This document shows positions 35,885-44,684 of a stretch of DNA of 64,000 nucleotides, piece by piece. Every line of letters starts with the position of its first letter. Position 1 is the first letter of the stretch. Both the position numbers and the translations under genes were made by a program. Origin of the DNA: Streptomyces sp. Root431 (GTDB taxonomy: Bacteria; Actinomycetota; Actinomycetes; Streptomycetales; Streptomycetaceae). The stretch is taken from assembly GCF_001426585.1 (NCBI RefSeq), contig NZ_LMEI01000001.1:363166-427165 (forward strand), in the 5' to 3' direction. The notes under the pieces are model-generated. The model searched no databases. It was given only the letters and a program-made list of their open reading frames with translations, and was not told where the DNA came from.

Positions 35885-35923
35885 GGGCAGGCCAGGGGTT
35901 CCATCGGAACCCCCAACCTGCCC
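35885..35923 (-). terminator. Terminator after leuS
   Basis: On the minus strand GGGCAGG..CCTGCCC encloses GGGGTTCC..GGAACCCC and is followed by TTT. A smaller AGGGGTTTCCCCT hairpin lies between it and the leuS stop. Confidence 0.8.
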
Positions 35924-35946
35924 GTAGGGGAAACCCCTATGTGCCG

Positions 35947-38817
<2,871 letters not shown>

Positions 38818-38873
38818 GGTCCTTGAAGCTCCATCGATCGTCTCTGCCCACTGCCACGAACTGCCACGAAATG

Positions 38874-38898
38874 AAAAATCCCCTCGCACAGGAGGGGA
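38874..38898 (-). terminator. Attenuator terminator in leuS leader
   Basis: On the minus strand TCCCCTC, six bases, GAGGGGA form a 7-bp stem followed directly by TTTTT. It lies between the leader peptide and the leuS ribosome site and points towards leuS. It would stop leuS transcription unless disrupted. Confidence 0.8.
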
Positions 38899-38958
38899 AG
38901 CCGCGCCGACTCCGGCGGGATGGCGGTCGACGGAGCGACAGTCATGCGCCGGGACTGT

Positions 38959-38997
38959 TCAGCGCGGCTCGGTAAGCAGGAGGCGTACGGCACGCAT
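38959..38997 (-). CDS. leuS leader peptide MRAVRLLLTEPR
   Basis: This is a 12-codon open frame ending in TGA, with three consecutive Leu codons CTC-CTG-CTT at positions 6-8. Three Leu in a 12-residue peptide before leuS is the classic sign of ribosome-mediated attenuation. TACCCT six bases before the ATG makes the mRNA leaderless, so the peptide start is the transcript start. The last 12 bases (GAGCCGCGCTGA) can pair with TCGGCGCGGCTT at 38898-38909, just before the terminator. I infer the peptide; the family is known for leu and ilv operons in Actinobacteria. Confidence 0.75.
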   Translation of the reverse strand: MRAVRLLLTEPR

Positions 38998-39003
38998 GGC
39001 GCC

Positions 39004-39009
39004 AGGGTA
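39004..39009 (-). promoter_or_regulatory. -10 element of the leaderless leuS leader transcript
   Basis: TACCCT on the minus strand followed by GGCGCC and the leader-peptide ATG. The six-base gap is the same as at proA and 49865. Confidence 0.65.
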
Positions 39010-39056
39010 CCGCAGCGCCCGCGCGAGCCGCACCGGCGTTCCACGCGTGGACACAC

Positions 39057-39097
39057 GAAGAAGCGGGCCACCCGATCTGGGTGACCCGCTTCTTTTC
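39057..39097 (-). terminator. Terminator of tRNA-Ala (works in both directions)
   Basis: GAAGAAGCGGG and CCCGCTTCTT pair around a CACCC/GGGTG inner stem. It follows the tRNA 3' end by three bases on the minus strand and has T-runs on both sides. Confidence 0.85.
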
Positions 39098-39099
39098 TG

Positions 39100-39172
39100 T
39101 GGAGCTAAGGAGAATTGAACTCCTGACCTCCTGCATGCCATGCAGGCGCTCTACCAACTGAGCTATAGCCCC
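39100..39172 (-). tRNA. tRNA-Ala (GGC anticodon)
   Basis: The minus strand reads GGGGCTATAGCTCAGTTGG at the 5' end. The 73-base cloverleaf has an acceptor stem GGGGCTA/TAGCTCC, D arm with AGTTGGTAGAGC, anticodon stem CCTGC/GCAGG with loop ATGGCAT (anticodon GGC) and T arm with GTTCAATTC. The discriminator is A and CCA is not encoded. A second identical copy lies at 43319. Confidence 0.97.
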
Positions 39173-39220
39173 TTGCTGTTTTCCGTCTCCGTTTCGGTTT
39201 CCCTCGCGGCGACAGACAGA

Positions 39221-39250
39221 ACATTAACCGGCTCCCCGGCAGAACTCCAA
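39221..39250 (-). promoter_or_regulatory. Likely tRNA-Ala promoter (copy 1)
   Basis: TTGGAG and TAATGT on the minus strand, 18 bases apart, about 41 bases before the mature tRNA 5' end. Confidence 0.5.
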
Positions 39251-39282
39251 ATCGATTCTCCGACCCCCTCCGACCTGCCCGG

Positions 39283-39288
39283 TAGGGT
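39283..39288 (+). promoter_or_regulatory. -10 element of leaderless GT87 transcript
   Basis: TAGGGT followed by eight bases and the GTG start of the glycosyltransferase gene. Confidence 0.55.
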
Positions 39289-39296
39289 CGCCGACT

Positions 39297-40532
39297 GTGT
39301 CCGTCTCCGTGCTCTCCAAAACCCGCGCCCGGCCGTGGCCCCTGGCCACCGCCGCGGCGGTCTGCCTGCTCTCGTTCGCGTCCTTCTGGGTGGCGCAACG
39401 CCTCGCCCACGTGAACATGCTCGACGTGATGGTCTACCGGGCCGAGGGCGAGACGGTGCGGGCCGGCGGGGACCTCTACGCGATGCGCGCCACCTCGGCG
39501 AACCTCGCCATGACCTATCCGCCCTTCGCGGCCCTGCTGTTCGTCCCGCTGACCCTGGTGAGCGTCCCCGTGATGCGGACGCTCGCGACCGCGGGGAACC
39601 TGCTCCTGGTGATCGCCCTGGTCCAGCTGTCGCTCCAACTGGTCCGTCCGGCGCTGTCCCGGACGGACCTGTGGCGTACGACACTGTGGGTCGCCGCGGC
39701 CGTGGTCTGGTGCGAGCCGGTGTGGACGACGCTGCGGTACGGGCAGATCAACCTGCTCATAGCGGTGGCGGTCCTCTGGGACCTCACCCGCCGCGAGGGC
39801 AGCCGCTGGGCCGGTCTCGGCATCGGTCTCGCGACAGCGGTGAAGCTCACACCGGGCCTCTTCGTGGTCCTTCTGTTCGCCGCCGGTCTGCTGCTGTGGC
39901 GCCGGGACCGGGTCTGGAACCAGTGGCTGCGCACGGGAGTGACGGCGACCGGGGTGTTCCTGGCGACGACGCTGGCCGTGGCGCTGGCCCTGCCGGCGGA
40001 CTCGAAGAAGTTCTGGACGGAGACGCTCTTCGCGACCGGCCGGGTCGGCTTCGCCGAGGAGACCGCCAACCAGTCCATCAGCGGTGTCCTGGCCCGGCTG
40101 ATGCACACGGACTCGCCGGGCATCTGGTGGGTGCTGACGGCAGCCGTCATGGGCGGGGCTGCGATGGTACTCGCGGTACGGGCCGCTCTCCGCGGCGACA
40201 AGCCTGTGGCCGTCGTCATCTGCGCGTTCACGGCGCTGATGATCAGCCCGATCTCGTGGTCCCACCACTGGGTCTGGTGCGTACCCCTGCTGATCCTGCT
40301 CGCGGACCGCGCCACGCGCGCGTGGCTGGTGACCGGTGCGGTGGCCCTGGCCTTCGCGTCGTTCGCGCTGTGGTGGGTTCCGCACGACCCGGGCCGTCCC
40401 GAACTGAACCAGAACGCGGGACAGATGCTGCTCTCCGCCGTCTACCCGCTCACGGCGACGGCGCTCCTCGTGGCGTACGTGCTGGCGGAGCGGCGCAAGG
40501 AGTCGGGGCTTCAGGCTCTGGCGAAGGAGTAG
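39297..40532 (+). CDS. GT87-family polyprenyl-mannose-dependent mannosyltransferase
   Basis: The 411-residue protein has about ten hydrophobic helices and the GT87 (DUF2029) pattern: DVMVYRAEGETVRAGGDLY with a luminal Asp after the first helix, MTYPPFAALLF, TTLRYGQINLLIA, LATAVKLTPGL and ISPISWSHHWVW. Family members use polyprenyl-phosphate mannose to extend lipomannan or arabinomannan-type glycans outside the cell. It is leaderless. Its 3' end overlaps the convergent zinc-ribbon gene by 22 bases. Confidence 0.9.
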   Translation: MSVSVLSKTRARPWPLATAAAVCLLSFASFWVAQRLAHVNMLDVMVYRAEGETVRAGGDLYAMRATSANLAMTYPPFAALLFVPLTLVSVPVMRTLATAGNLLLVIALVQLSLQLVRPALSRTDLWRTTLWVAAAVVWCEPVWTTLRYGQINLLIAVAVLWDLTRREGSRWAGLGIGLATAVKLTPGLFVVLLFAAGLLLWRRDRVWNQWLRTGVTATGVFLATTLAVALALPADSKKFWTETLFATGRVGFAEETANQSISGVLARLMHTDSPGIWWVLTAAVMGGAAMVLAVRAALRGDKPVAVVICAFTALMISPISWSHHWVWCVPLLILLADRATRAWLVTGAVALAFASFALWWVPHDPGRPELNQNAGQMLLSAVYPLTATALLVAYVLAERRKESGLQALAKE

Positions 40533-40744
40533 AACCGCTTGAGGGTGCAGTGCTCGTCGAGGAGCCGGCCGTAGATCGGCTCCCCCTCCAGCTCGCGGTA
40601 CGTCTCGATGGGGTCGCCTTTTATGATCAGCGCCCGCGCGCACTCCTCGCACCAGTACTGGAACTCGGGGTTGACGGGGTCCATGTCGCGCACGATGGGC
40701 GTACCGCTGCCGCACCAGTCGCATTTCCGCCTGTGTGCACCCAT
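40511..40744 (-). CDS. Small zinc-ribbon protein
   Basis: The 77-residue protein has two Cys pairs, CDWCGSG near the N terminus and CEECARAL in the middle, which should bind one zinc, followed by YRELEGEPIYGRLLDEHCTLKRFYSF. I do not know its function. The ATG is preceded by GGAG at seven bases, inside the tiny upstream frame. It runs convergently into the GT87 gene. Confidence 0.75.
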   Translation of the reverse strand: MGAHRRKCDWCGSGTPIVRDMDPVNPEFQYWCEECARALIIKGDPIETYRELEGEPIYGRLLDEHCTLKRFYSFARA

Positions 40745-40747
40745 CAG

Positions 40748-40819
40748 TCAGCTCCAGCTGTGGCCGCAGGCCGTGCACCCATAGGACACCCTGCCGTTGT
40801 CGCCGAGCACTTGGGTCAC
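40748..40819 (-). CDS. Possible 23-residue CxxC microprotein
   Basis: A GTG-started frame encodes VTQVLGDNGRVSYGCTACGH plus SWS and stops three bases before the zinc-ribbon ATG. It has one CxxC pair, and the ribosome site of the downstream gene lies in its last codons, as expected for coupled genes. The GGGAGG before the GTG is too close for a normal ribosome site, and the coding reality is uncertain. Confidence 0.35.
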   Translation of the reverse strand: MTQVLGDNGRVSYGCTACGHSWS

Positions 40820-40881
40820 CCTCCCGTCCGGATCCTCGTCCCCCTCCGGCCGTCCGATTCTGCCATGGCCCCGCAAGGGGG

Positions 40882-42315
40882 TCAGCGCGCTCGGCGGGGC
40901 AGCCCGGCCACGGCGCCCACGAGCGCCGCGGCGGCCAGGGCCAGGGCGGTCGCCCACAGCGCGTCGGCGGACGCCTGCGCTCCGGGAGCCGTCACCCCGC
41001 CCAGGAAGAGGGTGCCGAAGGCCGCGACTCCGACGAGCTGGCCGAGCTGGGTGACGGTCGCGAGCAGTCCACTGGCATCGGCCGCGTCCTCGGGCCGTAC
41101 GGTGGCCAGCGCGCCGGTCAGGGCGGGGCTGAAGGCCAGCGCGATGCCCGTGCCCACACCGCACAGGGCCGGGTAGAGCGCCCAGCCGCCCGATCCGCCG
41201 TCCCCTAGGGACAGGCCGAGGACGAGCAGGGAGGCGGCCCCGAGCAGGAATCCGCCCGGGATCAGCGCGCGTTGCGTCCGTGCCGGCCAGCGCCGCCACG
41301 TCAGCCCGACGGCGCCGAACGCGACGGCGGCGGGACCGAAGGTGAGTCCGGCGCGCAGGGCGCTGTGGCCGAGCCCGCCCTGCAAGTGCAGCGTGAGGGT
41401 GAACAGGAACCCGGCGTTGACGCCCATCGCCACGGCGATCCGGAAGACGGCCCGCCCCATGCCGGGAACGCGCAGGACGCGCGGGGCGATGAGGGGCGCG
41501 CCGCCGCGCCGGGCCAGCCGCGACTCGTACGCGCCGAACACGGCGAGGAGCACCAGGGAGCCGCCGAGCGAGACCCACGACCACAGCGGCCAGTCCTGCT
41601 CCTCCCCGAGGACCAGGGGGACGGTCAGCAGGGAAACGGCGGCCGCGAGGAGCAGCAGCCCCGGCAGGTCGAGGCCGCGGGTCCGCTCGGGCCCTGTGCG
41701 GGCGTCGCGGGGCAGGATCCGGGCGCCGAGGACGAGCAGGGTGAGCCCGATCGGGACGTTGACGAGGAAGACCGGCCGCCAGCCCGTGCCGAACAGGTCG
41801 GCGCTGACGAGGATGCCGCCGACGACCTGACCGGCCGCGGCGCCGGTGGCCAGGACCGCGGAGTACGCGCCGAGCGCCCGGACCCGCGCCTCTCCGGTGA
41901 AGTTCCGCTGGATGAGGCTGAGCACCTGCGGGAGCATGAGGGCGGAGCCTGCGCCCTGGACCAGCCGGAAGGCGATCAACTGGCCGGTTCCGGCGGCGAG
42001 TCCGCAGGCCAGGGAGGCCACGGTGAAGAGGGCGAGGCCGCCGAGGTACATCCGCCGGTGGCCGAGCAGGTCGCCGAGCCGGGCCCCGGTGATGAGCAGC
42101 ACCGCGTAGGTGATGGTGTATCCGGCGACGACGAGCTGAAGTCCGGCTCCGGACGCGGAGAGTTCGGCGCGGATGGTGGGGGCGGCGACGTTGACGATGA
42201 AGACGTCGAGGAGCGCCATGAACTGGGCGACCAGCACCACGGCGAGCAGCGGTCCGGGGCGATTGTCGGTGCCGGGGTCTTTACTGAGTACGGGACGTGT
42301 TGTGGTCGAGGGCAT
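40882..42315 (-). CDS. DHA2-type MFS drug transporter
   Basis: The 477-residue protein has about 14 helices. It opens with LLAVVLVAQFMALLDVFIVNVAAPTIRAELSAS, the DHA2 motif, and includes ARLGDLLGHRRMYLGGLALF and the antiporter-motif region SAVLATGAAAGQVVGGILVSADLFGTGWRPVFLVNVPIG. Likely a multidrug or antibiotic exporter. CACTCT lies six bases before the ATG, one mismatch from the leaderless pattern. It is divergent from the HTH gene, with 101 bases between, so it is the probable target of that regulator. Confidence 0.9.
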   Translation of the reverse strand: MPSTTTRPVLSKDPGTDNRPGPLLAVVLVAQFMALLDVFIVNVAAPTIRAELSASGAGLQLVVAGYTITYAVLLITGARLGDLLGHRRMYLGGLALFTVASLACGLAAGTGQLIAFRLVQGAGSALMLPQVLSLIQRNFTGEARVRALGAYSAVLATGAAAGQVVGGILVSADLFGTGWRPVFLVNVPIGLTLLVLGARILPRDARTGPERTRGLDLPGLLLLAAAVSLLTVPLVLGEEQDWPLWSWVSLGGSLVLLAVFGAYESRLARRGGAPLIAPRVLRVPGMGRAVFRIAVAMGVNAGFLFTLTLHLQGGLGHSALRAGLTFGPAAVAFGAVGLTWRRWPARTQRALIPGGFLLGAASLLVLGLSLGDGGSGGWALYPALCGVGTGIALAFSPALTGALATVRPEDAADASGLLATVTQLGQLVGVAAFGTLFLGGVTAPGAQASADALWATALALAAAALVGAVAGLPRRAR

Positions 42316-42416
42316 ACGACGAGAGTGGCCTCGGTCCGATACGGGTAACGAGAGCCCGCTGATGCTGGTACTGACACCACCTGGCAACGGCGGCACGGGG
42401 ACTCGACCATGGGGGT

Positions 42417-43274
42417 GTGACGATTTTGGCAGCTGTACCGATCCAGCCGCGCCGACGGCCCGAGCTGGCCGCGTTCCTGCGCAGCCGCAGGGCCCGGGTG
42501 ACACCGGAGGACGTGGGCATGCCGCCGGGGTTCCGCCGCCGCACCCCGGGGCTGCGCCGCGAGGAGGTCGCCCAGCTCTCCGGCGTCGGGGTGACCTGGT
42601 ACACGTGGCTGGAGCAGGGTCGTCCGATCAACGCCTCCGCGCAGGTGCTCGACGCCGTCGCCCGCACGCTCCGCCTCGACCGGCCCGAGCGCGAGCACCT
42701 CTACCACCTCGCCGAGGTGCCGTACGCCCCCGAGCGCGCCGCCTCTGACGTCGAGACCGTCAGCCCCGAGATCCAGGGGATCCTCGACGCCCTGGTCCCG
42801 CACCCGGCGGTGCTCTACAACGCGCGGTACGACGTGCTGGCGACGAACACCACGTACGAGCGGCTCTTCCTGTGGGACGGGAACAGCATGGACACCGGCC
42901 CGTTCGGCTTACGCAACGTGCTGTGGGCGCTCTTCACCGCGCCGGAGCCGATGTGCCCCCTGGTCGACCGCGAGCAGGAGCTGCCCCTCATGGTGGCCCA
43001 GCTGCGGGGCGCGTACGGGCGCCATGTGGGCGAGCCGTCCTGGGAGGCGTTCGTACGGCGGCTGGCGGAGGCCAGCCCTCTCTTCGCGCGGCTCTGGCGG
43101 AGCGGCGACGTCGTCCCGCCCGGGACCCGGGTGAAGACCTTCCGTCACGAGGCGGTCGGCGAGATCCGGATGACCTCGGTCTCCCTCTCCGTCAACGGGA
43201 TGCCGGAGTGCCGGATCGTGACCTACACGCCCAACGACGAGGAGAGCCGCCGCGCGATCCGCGGACTGGGCTGA
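42417..43274 (+). CDS. MmyB-like XRE-family transcriptional regulator
   Basis: The 285-residue protein has a helix-turn-helix domain (AAFLRSRRARVTPEDVGMPPGFRRRTPGLRREEVAQLSGVGVTWYTWLEQG) and a C-terminal MmyB-like PAS-type domain (LDALVPHPAVLYNARYDVLATNTTYERLF; MVAQLRGAYGRHVGEP). The C-terminal domain probably binds a hydrophobic ligand. It is divergent from the DHA2 transporter and most likely regulates it. The start is GTG with GACCAT-GGGGGT just before it, so a leaderless or poorly led mRNA. Confidence 0.92.
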   Translation: MTILAAVPIQPRRRPELAAFLRSRRARVTPEDVGMPPGFRRRTPGLRREEVAQLSGVGVTWYTWLEQGRPINASAQVLDAVARTLRLDRPEREHLYHLAEVPYAPERAASDVETVSPEIQGILDALVPHPAVLYNARYDVLATNTTYERLFLWDGNSMDTGPFGLRNVLWALFTAPEPMCPLVDREQELPLMVAQLRGAYGRHVGEPSWEAFVRRLAEASPLFARLWRSGDVVPPGTRVKTFRHEAVGEIRMTSVSLSVNGMPECRIVTYTPNDEESRRAIRGLG

Positions 43275-43280
43275 AACGAC

Positions 43281-43310
43281 GAATCCCGCCCCCTGTTGGG
43301 GACGGGATTC
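43281..43310. terminator. Bidirectional terminator between HTH gene and tRNA-Ala
   Basis: GAATCCCG and CGGGATTC pair around CCCC/GGGG with a five-base CTGTT loop. It serves the HTH gene on the plus strand and the tRNA on the minus strand. Confidence 0.75.
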
Positions 43311-43318
43311 GGTGACTG

Positions 43319-43391
43319 TGGAGCTAAGGAGAATTGAACTCCTGACCTCCTGCATGCCATGCAGGCGCTCTACCAACTGAGCTATAGCCCC
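43319..43391 (-). tRNA. tRNA-Ala (GGC anticodon), second copy
   Basis: The 73-base gene is identical to the copy at 39100. The anticodon loop is ATGGCAT and CCA is not encoded. Flanking sequences differ, so this is not a recent large duplication. Confidence 0.97.
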
Positions 43392-43427
43392 TCGTGTTCT
43401 TCGCGCTCTGCGCTGCGAACAAGAAGA

Positions 43428-43457
43428 ACTTTAGCCTGTGACCTGCCGGAAAGTGAA
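43428..43457 (-). promoter_or_regulatory. Likely tRNA-Ala promoter (copy 2)
   Basis: TTCACT and TAAAGT on the minus strand, 18 bases apart; the -10 is followed by TCT as in copy 1. Confidence 0.45.
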
Positions 43458-43486
43458 ATCCGGGTCCGGCAGGCCGCTCACGTGCC

Positions 43487-44140
43487 TCAGTCGTCGTCGC
43501 CGAGGACCGGCTCGGGCAGCGTGCCGGCGTTGTGCTCCATCAGGCGCCAGCCACGGGCGCCCTCGCCGAGGACGGACCAGCAGCAGTTGGAGAGCCCACC
43601 CAGGCTCTCCCAGTGTTGGGCCTCCAGGCCCAGGAGCCGGCCGATGGTGGTGCGGATCGTGCCGCCGTGGCTCACGACGACGAGCGTGCCGTCCTCGGGG
43701 AGCTTCTCGGCGTGCTCCAGGACCACCGGAGCGGCCCGGTCGGCCACCTCGGTCTCCAGTTCGCCGCCGCCCCGGCGCACGGGCTCGCCGCGCTTCCACG
43801 CGGCGTACTGCTCGCCGTACCGCCCGACGATCTCGTCGTGGGTCAGCCCCTGCCACTCCCCCGCGTACGTCTCGCGCAGCGCGGAGTCGTGGTCGACGGT
43901 GTGGCCGGTGAGCGCGGCGAGCTCGGCGGCGGTGGCCGATGCCCGCTTCAGGTCGGAGGCCACGATGGCGTCCGGCTTCAGCGCGGCGAGCAGCCGGGCG
44001 GCACGGCGCGCCTGGGCGACACCGGCCTCCGTCAGCTCGATGTCCGTGGACCCCTGGAACCTGCGCTCCAGGTTCCAGGAGGTCTGGCCGTGACGCCAGA
44101 GGACGATGCGGCGGCCGCTGCCGCCCTTGGTGGTGCTCAG
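43487..44140 (-). CDS. Histidine phosphatase family protein with a CTG start codon
   Basis: The 217-residue phosphoglycerate-mutase-like enzyme has the catalytic RHG motif in VLWRHGQTSWNLERRF and the second active-site histidine in VVVSHGGTIR. The open frame reaches back to an in-frame TGA at 44149-44147, and no ATG, GTG or TTG lies between that stop and the RHG motif. The only candidate is CTG (44140-44138), whose CTGA overlaps the rsfS stop just as ATGA would, with GGTGAG upstream. Starting at the internal GTG (43963) would delete the catalytic motif. The substrate is unknown. Confidence 0.85.
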   Translation of the reverse strand: MSTTKGGSGRRIVLWRHGQTSWNLERRFQGSTDIELTEAGVAQARRAARLLAALKPDAIVASDLKRASATAAELAALTGHTVDHDSALRETYAGEWQGLTHDEIVGRYGEQYAAWKRGEPVRRGGGELETEVADRAAPVVLEHAEKLPEDGTLVVVSHGGTIRTTIGRLLGLEAQHWESLGGLSNCCWSVLGEGARGWRLMEHNAGTLPEPVLGDDD

Positions 44141-44601
44141 CTCAGCTCACCGTCCGGTCCCTCGGGCAGGCCCGACCCGGCGTCGATGTCGGCACCGGTC
44201 AGGGCGGCGTGCTCGGCCGCCTTGCCGCGGGTCTTCAGGGCTTCCTCGGGCAGCGGGAGCTCGGGGCAGTCCTTCCACAGGCGCTCGAGGGCGTAGAAGA
44301 CACGCTCCTCGCTGTGCTGGACGTGGACGACGATGTCGACGTAGTCCAGGAGGATCCAGCGGGCGTCGCGGTCGCCCTCGCGGCGCACCGGCTTGGCGCC
44401 GAGGTCCTTGTTCAGCCGCTCCTCGATCTCGTCGACGATCGACTTGACCTGGCGGTCGTTGGGCGCGGAGGCGAGCAGGAAGGCGTCGGTGATCGACAGC
44501 ACATCGCTGACGTCGTACGCGATGATGTCGTGAGCGAGCCGGTCGGCGGCCGCCAGAGCGGCGGCGTTGACGAGCTCGATGGAGCGATCCGTAGCGGTCA
44601 C
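44137..44601 (-). CDS. rsfS: Ribosomal silencing factor RsfS
   Basis: RsfS (Iojap/YbeB) binds L14 and blocks subunit joining in starvation. The 154-residue protein has the core blocks HDIIAYDVSDVLSITDAFLLAS, QVKSIVDEIEERL and GDRDARWILLDYVDIVVHVQHSEERVFYALERLW. The chosen GTG gives VTATDRSIEL, the expected N terminus; the longer frame from 44667 adds 22 non-conserved residues. Its stop overlaps the CTG of the phosphatase, and the pair follows nadD-LCP as in many actinomycetes. Confidence 0.96.
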   Translation of the reverse strand: MTATDRSIELVNAAALAAADRLAHDIIAYDVSDVLSITDAFLLASAPNDRQVKSIVDEIEERLNKDLGAKPVRREGDRDARWILLDYVDIVVHVQHSEERVFYALERLWKDCPELPLPEEALKTRGKAAEHAALTGADIDAGSGLPEGPDGELS

Positions 44602-44684
44602 AAGCAGGCTTTCGTCGGCGGTCCAGTACCCCTCCAGGGTCTCACGGACCGCCGACGACGCCGCCAACGTTTACCGGGGGGCCT

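Noticed and set aside
39001..39015. AGGGTACCGCAGCGCC on the plus strand as a T-box core
   Set aside because: It lacks the UGG of AGGGUGGNACCGCG and points away from leuS; the leader peptide explains leuS control better.
39297..40532. Shared promoter between tRNA-Ala and the GT87 gene
   Set aside because: Each has its own -10 on opposite strands; they do not overlap.
43487..43963. Histidine phosphatase starting at GTG 43963
   Set aside because: This start would remove the RHG catalytic motif that lies upstream in the same frame.
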